From Hericium rajendrae (taxonomy: Eukaryota > Basidiomycota > Agaricomycetes > Russulales > Hericiaceae): a stretch of DNA of 64,000 nucleotides. The notes under the pieces are model-generated. The model ran no database searches. It worked only from the letters and a program-made list of their open reading frames with translations, and was not told the DNA's origin. Below, in pieces: positions 35,498 to 47,359 of the stretch (within the stretch, counting starts at the first letter, position 1; each line of letters starts with the position of its first letter). Location: positions 4,960,001 to 5,024,000 of the forward strand of contig CM065878.1 in assembly GCA_033439255.1 (NCBI GenBank), in the 5' to 3' direction. Both the position numbers and the translations under genes were made by a program.

Positions 35498-37248
35498 TAA
35501 TGTCGAGACCGTGATGCTGGCCGCCTCGGTGGGCAAGTTTGCGTAGAGTGGCAGATGGCATGATAGGATGCCCACGGCATACTGATCTTGCATCGAAGGT
35601 GAGTTTTGAACACTTCTGCAGCTAGTGCTTTACTCACCCGTATGCCAGCAGCCTCTTCACGCCCCCATGCTCTTTCAGCGCAGCACCATCGTCGTGCATC
35701 GGGCGTCATCGTCAAGTTATTGCAATGGTCCGCCCTTCCCACAGCCATCTTGTCTGCCACGTGGACTGCCATTCTGCCTGCGCTACATTGCTCCATCGAC
35801 GATCACGCCCATCCACCCACTTCCAACATGCAGACGGTGCCCGAACCCCGTCGCGCACGCTGCCGCCCCATCTCTGTGCATCCGAGCATGTGCTCGTCCA
35901 ACTGCTTGAAGATGCGGATGACGCCGCCTGACGCTGCAGATCCGGAGCGCGTCTTCGTTCAAGCTGGCTGAACGGGTCGCCATAGGTGAGTTCTGCAGTC
36001 GATTCAGCAAGGCGATGGCACTTACCGGTGTTTTGTGATGGCAATGCATCGCCATGGATCCAAACCTTGAAGATGCGTATGACTCCGTCTGGCACGCAGA
36101 TCGAGGTGGAATGGTGCCGCATTTGTCTGTAGTGGACTGTACATATTGTCTTGTGAGTCTCGTAGTCGATTCGCAAGGTGATGTTGCTTATTGATATGCC
36201 ATGAAGGACGACACAATCCCGACGTGCTTCCCACGTTCATCTGAGAACGTCGCCATGTTTAAAAATGCTGAAGATGCGTATGACGCCATCTGGCGCAGCA
36301 AATTCAGGTGTGGGGTCAGCTGAAGGGTGTCGAGCTTGTCTGGGCCGGGCTGTTAGGTGAGTCTCGCAGTCGATATCACACGGGGATAGTACTTACTTGT
36401 GCTGTGCGCAGTGCCGTCCCCTTCCCGTTTCTCTGTGCTCGCTCTCGTTTGGCCTGGACGGTGCGCAAACGACCGAACTCGCGCGATCGGCAATCGCTCC
36501 GCGCCCACCCCACATGTCCTGGCGCTGCTGCGCTCCGACAGCTTTTCGACGGAGGGCCTATTTTCGTGTTCTGCGCGGAAATGGCAGGCTTGTCAGCATT
36601 GCCGCATTGGACGAGGCATAGCGGGAAGGGGCGCGGATTAGCGAAGTGAGATCGAACGGAAAGTTCGGATAAAAAAGGACTAGATGATGGCAAGCATGTC
36701 AGCAGGTGCGAGGCAGTTGGAAAAAGTTTGAGGCCGATGAAGACGTGCGTCATCGTCAAATTATCTGTGGCAGTATTGATCTTCAAGGACGAATGTACAG
36801 AGATGACTACTGGGCGTCATCGTCAAGTTATGTGGTGGCGCGCAGCGGCCTTCAAGATCCTATGAAGACGGCGCTGCATGCCCGAAGTCGTTCGGCAGGA
36901 TGTCGAGCTGGGGAAACAGGCAGGAGGGAGGTGTGCGAACGAAAGCGCATGATATCCGATCGACCGTGTTGCTTATGAGAGCTGCGACGGGGTTATCAGT
37001 GCGCTGCCCCCGCCGTCGTGTCCGAGTCCGGTTGCTCGTCGTCGCTGTAGAACACGTCGGGCGACAGCAGCGCTGCCCGACAACATTGTGGCAGATCACT
37101 GCGTGAATTCATACCTGGAAAGGCCGACGATAAGCAGATGGGACGGAGTTGAAGGCTGCGAGGTAAGATCTATCATTCTACATTTTCCTCATCTACTCTA
37201 GATAACTGACATGTAACAAGGGCTGCGGCTATCGAGCGTCATCGTCAA

Positions 37249-40200
37249 GTTCGACCGATGCCTCGCAGGCATCGAGAACCGTGACGAGAGCGCCACGCGC
37301 CACGATGAGAGGGAGACGGTACGTACCATTGAATTACTCCTCAAATCGTTCTAATGGCCTCTACGTTCCCGCTATTATCCAGTGTGGGGCGGGTGAGACG
37401 AGACACCGCCGTAGGCGGGAGATCTCGTGTGCCGTTTGCGCGGTGGACAGGACCGGGTCCGAATTGCGCTGGACGGCCGCGGCAAAGGGGGCGTCATCGA
37501 ATTTGGCGAGAGTGCGCCGTCTTGGTTCTTCGGGGTCGGGCCCTCTTTCCATGGCATCGAGGCTTTGGTGCTCGTCTTGCGTGGTGCGGGAGTACGCGAG
37601 ACTCGCCGATCGCACTACATCGTCGAGATTGGCGGCTGTCACGACTGTTGGGCCCGTCGCGAAGTGTCTGTCTGGCAGACGTTGGGTGGCGGACATCGCG
37701 TGCAGCAGTCTGGCGGCTTCCTCGTGCGCGGCGCTGCTCGGTGCTGTTTCCGCGGACACAGCAGGGAGCTGTGAGTTGCTCCGGGGATCTTGATCGCACT
37801 GCGGTCAAAGCGTACGCGGCGGCGCGGAGATCGCGCGCCTCTGCAATGCGTCGGGCGGAAGCCCATCATCGTCGTCTTGGTGAAATCCTGGACGCATGGT
37901 GAATGGCGTGGCGACAGCGCGTCTGGGGATAGGCATTGTGAGGGGCAGGTGCATGAGTACGATCCGCCGCGACAGCCGCAGGACGGTCGCGGCCGGCATC
38001 CTTGAAAGGACCTCGCTGTGAGCGCGATCTCGGGGAAAAGTAGCGCCGACGTACGAGATGACGGGGATATACCCCATGCTGAGGGTGCACGTCGGTCGCC
38101 GTCAGCGGTGAACCATGAGGGCATCACCCGAGCTGCGCCTCCATGTTCAGCACGCCACAAATGCGGCGGCGTTCGCCTTGAGATGAGGCCATAAAGCGCC
38201 CAGCGCGCGGGCGGCGTCATCGTCAAGTTAAAGACCTTGCGGCGTAGCTTGCATGGGAGGTCCAGCAGCTCCGGACTCCTCCGTCACCATGCGTGCAGCA
38301 GACTATCATATTGACAAGGCAGCGGGATACGCGCACGACCCTCGCATCAAGGCCGCAGTCCACGCGCCCAGTCACAGCGACACTGGTTAGCATCGCCCGT
38401 TGACCAATGGCGCCGAGACAGCACTGACGCCGTATTCCAGCTCCGGCGTCAACAAGCGAAAATGCGCCCAAACATCTCGCAGCGCCACTACAAAGGCAGC
38501 GTTCGGTGCGCTTGGTCACAACGAGCCTCCGGATCGTCGCTCGGGACATCTGAGCGCGCCGCCACGGCGGAGGAAGTTCGACCCACACCTCGCAGGCATC
38601 GATAATCGTGATGAGAGCACAGCACGCCGCGATGAGACGAAGACGGTACGCACCTTCTGAATATTCTTCAAATCACTCTAATCGCCTATATGTTCCCGCT
38701 ATTATCCAGTGCGGAGTGGGCGAGGCAAGACACAGATCTCGTGCGCCATCTGCGCCGTCAACAGGGCCGGGATTGCGCCGGACGAACAGCAGCGGTGAAG
38801 GCGGCCATCGTCAAGTTTGACGGGAAGGCGGTGCGGCCCTCGTGTTGTGACACCAAGGCCTTTGTGCCTCGTCTTGATGGTGCGGCGGTACGCAAGACTC
38901 GCCGGTCGCACTACGTCGTCGAGATCGCGCCCGTCACGACCGTCGGGCCCGTTGTGACATGTCTATCTGGCAGACGTTGGGTGGCAAACACCGCGTGCAG
39001 CAGTCCGGCGAATTCCTCGTGCGCGGCGCTGCTCAGCGCTGTTCCCGCGGACACAGCAGGGAGCTGCGAGTAGCTCGGGGATCTTGATCGTGTTGCAGTC
39101 AAAGCGCATGCAACGGCGCGAAGATGGCGTCCCTCTGCAATGCATCAGGCGGAGGCCCGTCATCGTCGTCTTGGTGAAATCCTGGGCGCATGGTGAATGG
39201 CGTGGCGACAGCGCGTCTGGGGACAGGCATTGTGAGGGGCGGGTGCATGAGTACGATCCGTCGCGACAGCCGCAGGACGGTCGCGGCCGGTATCCTTGAA
39301 AGGACCTCGCTGTGAGCGCGATCTCGGGGAAAAGTAGCGCCGACGTACGAGATGACGGGGATATACCCCATGCTGAGGGTGCACGTCGGTCGCCGTCAGC
39401 GGTGAACCATGAGCGCATCACCCGAGCTGCGCCTCCATGTTCAGCACGCCACAAATGCGGCGGCGTTCGCCTTGAGATGAGGCCGTAAAGCGCCCAACGC
39501 GCAGGCGGCGTCATCGTCAAGTTAGGACCCTTGCGACATAGCTTGCATGGGCGGCCCAGCAGCGCCAGATTCCTCCATCACCATGCACGCAGCAGGCTAT
39601 CGTGACGAGAAAGCGGCGGGATACGCGTACGAAGGCCGCAGTCAACGCGCTCAGTCCCAACAACACCGGGTCCACATCATCTGCGGTCGACGGCGCCGAC
39701 TCCAGCTCTGGCCTGAACGAGCGAAAGTACGCCCAAACGCCTCGCAGCGCCACTACAAAAGCAGCATTCGGTGCGCGAGCCTTGGGATCGTCGCTCCGGA
39801 CATCTGAGCGCGCCGCCACAGCAGAGGTGCGCGGCGGGCTCCTCGGGACGCGCCAAATCGCCTCGGAACGCCGAAGCGAAGACGTCCTTCGATGCATCTG
39901 GCGTGCGGACTCCGGGGATGCGTCGCGCATGGCGTCGGACCATGCTGATACGGCGGTATCGCTGTGTTTCTGCTGCGGGGTGGGCGAGCGAAAGGTGCCG
40001 TTACGCACTGCAGCGCCATGTTGAGACCAACAAGTGGCGCGCTGTGTCTCAGCGAGCCTGGGAACGCGTCGTTCGGTGATGGTTGCGGTGTAGAAGGGGC
40101 TGTGTCGCGAGTGGGAGGGGGCGGGGTGCGCGGATCGGGATGCGCGAGATCGCCTCGGAACGGCGAGGCGAGGGCGGGGTTCGGTGCGCGCAGTCGAAAC

Positions 40201-40260
40201 GAGTCGGGACTGTGTTGTTCGGGACGTCGGATCGTGTGCACACCTCGTAAATGCTGCATG
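37249..40260. repeat. Internal ~1.3-kb tandem duplication in B2 and AA9 flank
   Basis: Copy of 12,220-15,228. Plus-orientation motif copies lie near 37,235, 38,214 and 39,507. No gene seen. Confidence 0.6.
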
Positions 40261-40831
40261 AACGCGGGGTGAGGAGCGAGATCGCCAAGTGAGAGAGGGC
40301 ATGCGTACCTGGAACGGTTTGCGGCGCTTCGACTGCTCAGTATCATCTAAGTCGGCCCTTTCTGAATCGCACACGTTCGGCGTCGGATTTGGGGTGCTGA
40401 ACGGCGGGGATGTGTCTCGAGGGCATGGTGATGTGCGGTCGCCGTGTCCGACGCGTCTCGTTTAAGTGCTGAGGATGAGATTGCTGCATAGCGCGTGTCG
40501 CGTCGGTCTTTCGATTGCGAGCTTGTCGTCGTGTGGGAGCGCAGAGCGTGAATGCGGAATGAGCGCGACAGTGAACATAGTCGAAGTTGAAGTGCAAGCG
40601 CACGCGTCAAATTGACGCGGACGCGCCGCGGCGAACGAAACAGCCAAGTCCCATATCGCAGAACACGCGCATGTCTTCGAAATATTGAACGACAACTACT
40701 ACAATAATGTTACAACTACAATAAAATACACCCCACCCCACTAAATACACCAATAAAACTACACCCCGCTCATAAATACCTCGTCAGCGTCATTATCTCG
40801 TCAGTATCGTCTAACCCGCGGTCGCCAGCGA

Positions 40832-41978
40832 TCACGAGTGCCCAATGAACCCCCTCAGCGCCGTACTCCACCGCGCGCGCTGCACATGCCTTGCGTACGC
40901 GCCCGCCCCGCGCACGAGGCTGCGCTTCGCGTTCGCGGCGTCGCGCTTGCGCAGGCCGCACGTCTTGCTGCCGCTGCTCGTGCTGCCCTGCGGCGCGGCC
41001 GTGCTCGCCGGGCGTCCTGCACTGGTGGGCGAGGACGGAGTCGCGGTGGAAGGAGGGGCGGACGCGGTGACGGTCGCGCTGCCGCTGAGCGCGCCCGACG
41101 GGGCCTGGCCGCCGTCGTCGGAGGCAGAGTCGGCGGGGGCAGCGAGGTTGGAGACGGGCGGGCCGGGGAAGACGTACGTGTTGCCGGGGTTGAAGATGTC
41201 CTTGTCGAAGATGCCGGGGTCGGTATCGCTGTACGCACCCGGGAAACTAACGAGGTCCGCGCTATCGGGCTGCGTGGAGCCAGCGCCGGCGACGCGGACC
41301 TGCGTGCAGGAGGGGTAGAACTCGGCGCCGCCGAGGGAGTCGGCGAGGTGCAGCGCGATGATCTCGTGCCGGATGAGATAGTCGCCGGGCGGGAGGGCGG
41401 GAGGGAGCGTCACGCTGATCGCTTGGCCCTGTTCTGTGTACGGGTGAGTAAGGAAGGGAGGGGAGGGGAGGGGGAGGTACGCACGGACGTCGGCCTGGAA
41501 CCACTGGACGCCGTTGGAGTTGGGTTTTTGGCCGAGCTGGTCGATTTTGAACCATTGGGCGCCGGTGCCGTTGAAGGTGTCGCAGGTGCCCTGGCAGCGC
41601 GCCATGTAGGTCATGAGCGGGCCGATCTCGTGCGGCCACTGTGCGTGCGTTAGTCCTGTGCGCGAGAAGGGGAGAGACGGCACGCACGTTGGTGTTGTCG
41701 CCGTCCTTCCAGAGGAACTGGACAACGCTGCCGGGGTTGGCTGGCGCGACCTGGGACGCGAGCTGGGCGGCCTGGCCGCAGAGCATGAAGGGGTTGTCGG
41801 CGCCCTTGACGGGGCCGATGTCGTCGATCTGGCGGATGGGGGACGGGTTGGATTTCCCGTTGGGGATGTTGCCGACGTGGGTGGTGCCGTCGATGGTCAC
41901 GTTGGCGAGGTAGCCGTGGGCGAGGGCGGTCGGGGCGAGGGAGAGCGCGAGGGCGAGGAGGAGGGCGGAGCGGGACAT
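40832..41978 (-). CDS. AA9 lytic polysaccharide monooxygenase, copy 4
   Basis: Exons on the minus strand are 41978-41688, 41638-41485 and 41433-40832, giving 348 aa. It is a mosaic. Intron 1 and the signal-peptide region resemble copy 2, while the linker (SASDDGG, TSSGSK) and C-terminus match copies 1 and 3. Private changes are PPALPPGDYL and AGAGSTQPDSADL. All active-site landmarks (HGYLANV, WPHEIGPLM, HEIIALH, EFYPSC) are intact. It is the only copy with a clear TATA box upstream (42,068-42,075) and the only one next to single-copy DNA. Confidence 0.94.
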
Positions 41979-42067
41979 GGTGGGTCGACTGGTGGCTCGT
42001 CAAGAGCGCGGGGTAGGACTAGAAAAGGGAAGGGGAGCGTGGTGGGTGGGTCGGGCGATATAAGATC

Positions 42068-42075
42068 TTTTTATA
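42068..42075 (-). promoter_or_regulatory. TATA box of AA9 copy 4
   Basis: TATAAAAA on the minus strand, about 90 bp upstream of the ATG. The three other copies have unrelated sequence (around CACACAATGGCC) at the same place. Confidence 0.6.
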
Positions 42076-42125
42076 CAACATGGCTGCAGACAACGCGGTA
42101 AGGGACTGTGCGCCTCGAGGCTAAC

Positions 42126-44400
42126 GCTATAGTCTATCAGGCACGCCACAAAGTCGCCACAACAATGAGCGCGCGTGTACAATGGACGTGACTCCGTCAC
42201 GCGCGCTATTGTTCCGCTTTATTTACGTGGCTCGAGCATCGATCTGGAAATGGCCAGAGCATAATTGGTCAATGCGGCTTGCGCATTAGTTTCGGTTCGG
42301 CGAAAGCTGAGAACAAGGAGATTGGAAAGGCGATAGAGGATCGATGTTGCAATTTAGAAAACACGCGTTGTCGCGTCGGTCACGTCACGCCGGCAACTTG
42401 AGGGCGCACACGGCGTTCTACAAGCCATCGCAACAACCTCGAGCACGCCCCTTCCCCAGGCTCGAACAAAATTAAATGTGGACCGTGCACGCCATGCTGC
42501 CATCGTTCCAAATGCTCTATCCTATCCTGCACCCATCGCTTCCTGCCGTTTCTGTGATTTCGAAGTGCGTGTGAGCGCATGCTGGTGCTATTTCGAGTCC
42601 ATCTGCTGCTCGCAGGCTATTCTCGCTGCTGGCCTAATCCTGTATAGATGGACGAAGCCTCCCGCCCGCAATCACACCCTCGCACTACGATCGTTCGAGA
42701 ATGAAATGGACACAAACGCTGCTGCGATCGTTGCAGATGTTCAGTCACGAGCCGCTTCTGGGAATGCGCATGCTTGTGATGTCCATATGCTGCTCACGTC
42801 CCCCCACCGCGACTTCATCTATAGGTCATCCCTTTGTCAGCGTTTGCCTACGGGCGACTCATGCTTTCATCTCTTCTGCCACGCATATCTCACCTTTTAC
42901 ACACGTTGGCTCATCCCATAGATATCTCCCTCGAAATTCCCACGAACGACCATACGACCTTGACCATCGAATGAGATGCCCCTCGCCATTTCTGTAGTGT
43001 CGATGTCCCGGGATAGCGTGTATGTGTGGTCTTTCATCATCATCTACTCACAATACCCGCACCAGATGCCCTCCCCGCATCCGTGTGGCACCTCCGATCT
43101 CACCTCCGTCCCCCGGCAAGACTGATCGGAGTCGAGGATTCGGTGTGCTATCGCTGTCGTCTCCCGCATCTACACACACACTCGTCTTCCACGAATGGTG
43201 AGAAGACATGGCCCTCTAAGCGAGTCGCCTGCGTCCGTCGTTGCGAATCTGGAGTTCCAGAATACGCTCGCGAGTCTTCTACAGCACTTAGCATCCTTTC
43301 ATCTTCCACTTGTCCTCGCCTTGCCGTGCGCATCCGACACGCGATCTCCTTCGCCAGCAACACTGCGATCGGCGTCGAGGATACGGTGTGCAGCTGCCAC
43401 TGGCATATTTCTTTCTCAGAATCTCGAAGTATACGTGAGTGCGAGCTTGTGATTCCAGCTTGCTTTGCTAATCACGAGCCCTTCGCGCCGCTGCTCTCGC
43501 TGGCCATCACAACCCCACGCTCCGAAATGGACGCTCGTGCCGCGGCCCACATGTCGACTCCGCTTCTGTGATCCTGGAGTCCGAGAACGTGGCTTGCGTC
43601 ATCTGCCGCTCATGATTCGTGCACTCGCAAAGGTCGATACAGGTGCGTATTCTGCCTATAGGTGGCTCATCTAGGTTTGCATTTGCACGCGCCCATGACC
43701 TCGCATTCGCATTGCTCGTCCGATCTACTCCTCCCCATCGGCAAGACCCCGATCGGAGTCGCGGAAATGGTGCATTGTCAGCCCGCATATCTGCTGTTTT
43801 ATAGCTAAGCTATCATGCAGCTGCAAACACCAGAGACCTCCCGCTCGGCTCGCCTCTGAGGACTTCTCGACATGTAGCTCGCTTCATCTTCATCGGTGCA
43901 ACAGACCGCCGTGGATCTGGCTCAGCAGCAAAGCACGCGTTGGACTGCCCACATGCGCATATCCTACGCCCTTTCAATGACGCTCCCGAGCCGCCGCCGC
44001 CTGTCATAGTCGGCATGGGCATTAAAGGCACTGTCGCACGCGCCGCGCGAGGTCCGCAGCACGCATGTCCGTTGGGTGTGCTCGGGCGTGTGTGGATGCT
44101 AGTCCACATTTTGATATGCGCACGCTGGAGGCAGCGGAACAGAGCAGACACTCAGTGCTTGGACGACGCGACGGAGCACCTGTGCGGGCGCCAGGTTGGT
44201 AAACGTGGGGCGCATGCTGTGGCAGAACAGGCCTACGTGCGTCTTTGACGCATGCATGACATTGACTACGTGCGCCTGCCTGCAGTGGACTCGGTCCGTG
44301 GACTTACGGGCTTGATAGTGCTTTTCATCTGTGATGCAATGACGAAGACAAGGCTTCCTTCTGGAGATTGCATGAAGTAAGCAACAGTTAGCAAACGCCT
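42126..44400. other. Single-copy spacer with degenerate repeats
   Basis: No convincing gene. Related words such as GATCGG(A/C)GTCG(A/C)GGA recur near 43,128, 43,370 and 43,751, and AAATGGAC(A/G)C near 42,705 and 43,525, so the stretch looks like an old, eroded repeat of several hundred bp. Frames of 100-180 aa exist but have no recognisable domain or consistent splice pattern. A weakly similar word (GGTCGGAGTCGCG) occurs near 52,583. Confidence 0.35.
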
Positions 44401-45160
44401 GTGTTTGTGAGAGCGGAAAGATTCTGAGAAAATCAGGTATTCTTATTGAAGCGCTACTTTGAAGACTCGTGCCGGCGAGCGCGATGAGGGCGGGCGAGCA
44501 GATGGTGCATTGACGGAGTGACGGTGCCGTGATCATGAGCGCTTGACTGAGCCGAGGATGGGAATTGTTTGGATCGGAGGCCGTTGCCAAACAACCGCTC
44601 CGCTTGCCAACGAGCGCCCGTTTACTTTTTCTAGAATTCTATCCAGCGCTTTCGAGCTCTTGTCTACCATGTCCTCATTTCTCTGTGTGCGGAACTGGTT
44701 TAGAATTGTCGCGTAGCAATGCCAAGGCCGACACTGCTTAGGCCCGCAATCCTTCCACGGCCACCTGGCGCTGTCCCACGTCAACAATAAGTAGTGCACG
44801 GTCCTATCCTATCTGCGGCGATCTGCAGCCTGTGCATTGATATTGCACCGGAAGACAGGTCAAAGTACTCTGCGTGGTACGATTTCCTTTTCTTCCCTAA
44901 TTGTTTGGCACTCTGTAGACTGCCGTCATCACGACGGTCTCCGACGTTCGCTCCCACTCAAGCTTATTGTTACAGATGCAGGTGACAGCTTCTCCCTACT
45001 AACTATCTGAGGCAACATTGTGGTTGCTATCGCTGACATGCGAGGTCGCTATCGCATATGCACGTACGCGTATTTGTAGCAAGCGGCACGGAGGCAACAA
45101 AAAGGTGAAGAACAATTACCTTCGATACCTGTTCCACTACTGTGCTCGGCTTAGTCTCTT
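44400..45160 (-). pseudogene. Conserved coding-like fragment W upstream of X1
   Basis: The minus frame 44,799-44,533 contains RNEDMVDKSSKALDRILEKV and GRSLASGAVVWQRPPIQTIP. The homologous stretch at 60,985-61,200 keeps nearly the same peptide with conservative replacements (ATVLNQIR, GKILEKVNGRSFASG). The reading frame is interrupted further out. A second piece at 44,930-44,985 (ETVVMTAVYR) recurs upstream of X2, X4, X5 and X6. I read this as a decayed host gene that was copied with the X/Y unit; its identity is unknown. Confidence 0.35.
45055..45060. promoter_or_regulatory. E-box-like CATATG upstream of X1
   Basis: CATATG inside a block (GTCGCTATCGCATATGCACG) that is conserved upstream of X2, X5 and X6. 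bHLH proteins bind CANNTG, and the paired Y gene encodes a bHLH-like protein. The link is inference. Confidence 0.35.
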
Positions 45161-45168
45161 CTTGCGAT

Positions 45169-45176
45169 CATAAAAG
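45169..45176 (+). promoter_or_regulatory. TATA-like box of X1
   Basis: CATAAAAG, about 55 bp before the start of the leader intron and 160 bp before the ATG. X6 has CATATAAG at the same place. Confidence 0.5.
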
Positions 45177-45332
45177 CTTGCAATGAGTGAGGGGGACCGC
45201 CCTCCACAAGTTACCTACATCGTATCTTCCGTGAGTTTTGACCACACGGGACGACCACCTTCGCTCATTGCGTTTGTTCACAGACGTCAGTTTCATACCT
45301 CCGGAGTCCATCGAAATTGTTAATTCGCAGTC

Positions 45333-45914
45333 ATGTCGTACTCTTCGAACTCCTTCACATCAAATGGTGCCTCCGGTCAATCTGGTCGTCATATCATCTC
45401 ACCGCAGGCTATTCAGTCTGCGATCTCAACGCATCGTGAGCGGACAATCTATTATGCATGCGGCGGAGTCTATTCACACCTTTTCTTGATAGAGCATAAA
45501 TCTACTCGGATTGGTGAGGGCATTCGCACATCTGCATTTCATTCATTCATTCAGAGCCTAGACAAGGTCGCCCGTGGTGACAAACTTGCTGAAGCTCATA
45601 TGGAGCTCCAAGTCGCGACAGACGCATTTACCAGAGGGCAAATGACATGGGCTGAATTTGATATCGTGCTAAGGCGCGTCAACGATTTTGGCCGTGCCCA
45701 CGACAGGCACCTCGCTGATTATCTCGCACGGGAGCAAGCTGGGAAGACGAAGCGTGGTGACTTGTACAAAGAGTTCTATGGGTACACCGATGAAGAGGCG
45801 GAGGATTACCTTCGTCAAAGAGACAGGTGGTTAGAGATCGAAAGGGCTAATGAAGCGCGTAGCCAGTCTCGCATGCTATATCGTGACCAGGGCAGGCATG
45901 GACGAGGCCACTGA
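45333..45914 (+). CDS. X1, small protein of unrecognised family
   Basis: Exons are 45,333-45,435, 45,493-45,513 (a 21-nt microexon) and 45,562-45,914, giving 158 aa. Another intron (45,231-45,283) lies in the leader. The N-terminal 35 residues are Ser/Asn/Gly-rich (MSYSSNSFTSNGAS) and end in the conserved QAIQSAISTH. The rest is charged and probably helical, with YLAREQAGKTK, LYKEFYGYTDEEAEDYL and a C-terminal ARSQSR..RHGRGH. There is no signal peptide or membrane segment. It converges on Y1 with 105 bp between stops. I do not recognise the family. Conservation of exon structure and protein over six copies shows it is a real gene. Confidence 0.8.
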   Translation: MSYSSNSFTSNGASGQSGRHIISPQAIQSAISTHRERTIYYACGGVYSHLFLIEHKSTRIGEGIRTSAFHSFIQSLDKVARGDKLAEAHMELQVATDAFTRGQMTWAEFDIVLRRVNDFGRAHDRHLADYLAREQAGKTKRGDLYKEFYGYTDEEAEDYLRQRDRWLEIERANEARSQSRMLYRDQGRHGRGH

Positions 45915-46019
45915 CCGCATCCTCCTGCCTGCAGTACAAGTTCCATTTAGCGAAGCTTGTTATTATCGAGCGAGTATGTAAGATATTGAATACATATCGG
46001 ACATTCCCGACGATACGAA

Positions 46020-47266
46020 TTACGGGTTTCGGTATTGCCAAGCCTGTCCCCTTTCAAAATCTCTGATTTTGTTGTCCTTTTCGACGAGACTGCATTCTTG
46101 ATCTTCTACTTTCTGCACCAGCGCAAAATTTTCACTTCGAAGAAGAAAATTCTGGTTCGTGAGTTGGGCAATTCGCAGTTGTGATTGCTTATTCTCCTCA
46201 GCGCAGGCAACCTGGGCGGAGTGGCTCTGACTGAGTTCATTCTCGAGCCGCCCAATGCGGGCGCTTTGCTCGTCAATATGTATGATGGCTGCGGAAGCTA
46301 TGAGCCTTGGGCATCATGCCATCCACGGACGGACGCACCTCGTCTGATATGCTTGACCGACGGGGCCTCATATACCTGCAAATGGCTAGGGAGCCTTTCA
46401 GCGAGCTCCGCGGTGGCTTCAGTCCTGTCCTTCCTGTGGCCCTTGACTCTTAACGCTTCCTTCTTCTTGAACAGTAGCGCTTCGGCATCACTTGTCGACG
46501 GAGATGATGCGCGGTCCTTGCGCTTCGCACCGACCTTAGGAGACTGCGGCACAGCTTCGGCGTGTGCGTTGCCTCCGATTGGAAGCCTCATTCTTCCCGT
46601 CATGCTGGTCATTTTCGCTTTGTGGGAAGGGGTTTCATCGCCTGGTCGACTGTGAGATGAAGTCCGCTGAGAACCTGAGGCCATCCGTGTTTTCGATGGT
46701 GGAACCTTTGCTTGAAGAGCGAGTTGACTGCTGCTTGAAGAGGCGTTGGCGGTAGCACGTGGCTGAGTGGAGTTCGAGCTGTATCTGACCGATGATTGCG
46801 CGGAGTGATCATAGTAGGCCGACGAAGACCAATCAGTAGGGGTATTTGGGAATGATATGCCGGTCTGCGGATCTGGTCTGACAGGACGTCACTTATCTCG
46901 ATAAATGAGATACACCGCCTTGTTCTCACTGGTTATTAGCCGAGTATAGACTATTAGGGTGCTGATAGTTTGACGAGGCGCCAGCCATGTCGGTATAAAG
47001 TGAGGATTCAGCTGTTTGCGTGTAGTTTGTATATCCAGCTTGCGTTGTACTTCGGAGCATCGTGAGTTACGCTGCGCCCACGGCCGAGTGGAAGGTCCAT
47101 CTACTTACTAAGGATAATATGCATTCGTTGTCGCATTCGTCGAGGATGTGCGTGCATAGTCGTACTGAATACCCTGTGCTTGTTCGGCGCCAGCGCTGAA
47201 CTGAGCAGAGCTAAGACTGATGGGAGACCACCTTCGGGACGGTCCAGGTGTAGACGAGTGATGCAT
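46020..47266 (-). CDS. Y1, bHLH/coiled-coil protein
   Basis: Probable DNA-binding regulator. Exons on the minus strand are 47266-47109, 47049-46931, 46877-46341 and 46288-46020, giving 360 aa. The N-terminal two thirds are low-complexity (Ser, Gln, Tyr, Pro), with SRRWSPISLSSAQFSAGAEQ. A basic stretch (KRKDR, FKKKEALRVKGHRKDR) leads into helix 1 (TEATAELAERLPSHL), a loop, and helix 2 (VKHIRRAIIHIDEQ), which runs into a heptad-like coiled coil to the stop. This is the layout of bHLH-zipper proteins, and the helix 1/helix 2 boundary is split by an intron in all copies. The assignment comes from motif pattern only; sequence similarity to known bHLH families is weak by eye. Confidence 0.75.
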
Positions 47267-47333
47267 GTCGGTCGTAAATCGTGCAAGTGAGACGTAAAGG
47301 AATAGTTACCAAGGTTCATTGCAGGTATTGGCT

Positions 47334-47341
47334 ACTTTATA
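47334..47341 (-). promoter_or_regulatory. TATA box of Y1
   Basis: TATAAAGT on the minus strand, 68 bp upstream of the Y1 ATG. The same box and spacing class occurs for all five Y genes. Just beyond it lies a conserved CTTGTCGA(A/G)GA(T/C)GAT element. Confidence 0.65.
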
Positions 47342-47359
47342 CGCGAGTGACATCGTCTT

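Larger units (their letters stand above)
25018..36633. repeat. Array unit A2
   Basis: Near-exact second copy of unit A1, at an offset of 25,017 at the left end, changing to 25,016, 25,030, 25,029 and 25,028 through small indels in homopolymers and one diverged patch at about 29,325-29,540. All sub-features of A1 recur: the satellite at 30,930-33,770, the motif array at 30,130-30,790, the AT-rich tract at 33,770-35,346, and the EDAYDxxW field at 35,512-36,633. Confidence 0.92.
36634..42125. repeat. Array unit B2 (truncated on the right)
   Basis: Matches B1 from 11,606 through the AA9 gene. Homology ends just beyond the AA9 promoter, near CGCCTCGAGGCTAACGC at about 42,108-42,125, where single-copy DNA begins. 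The internal duplication is present (about 37,249-39,819). No satellite or AT-rich tract follows this copy. Confidence 0.9.

Noticed and set aside
42478-42921. Plus-strand frames of 147-181 codons in the spacer (42,478-43,571)
   Set aside because: No domain and Cys/Ser-rich composition; they overlap eroded repeats and shift frame between repeat copies.
44099-44590. 163-codon minus-strand frame
   Set aside because: Only its rightmost part is conserved in the homologous unit, and in another frame than the W peptide.
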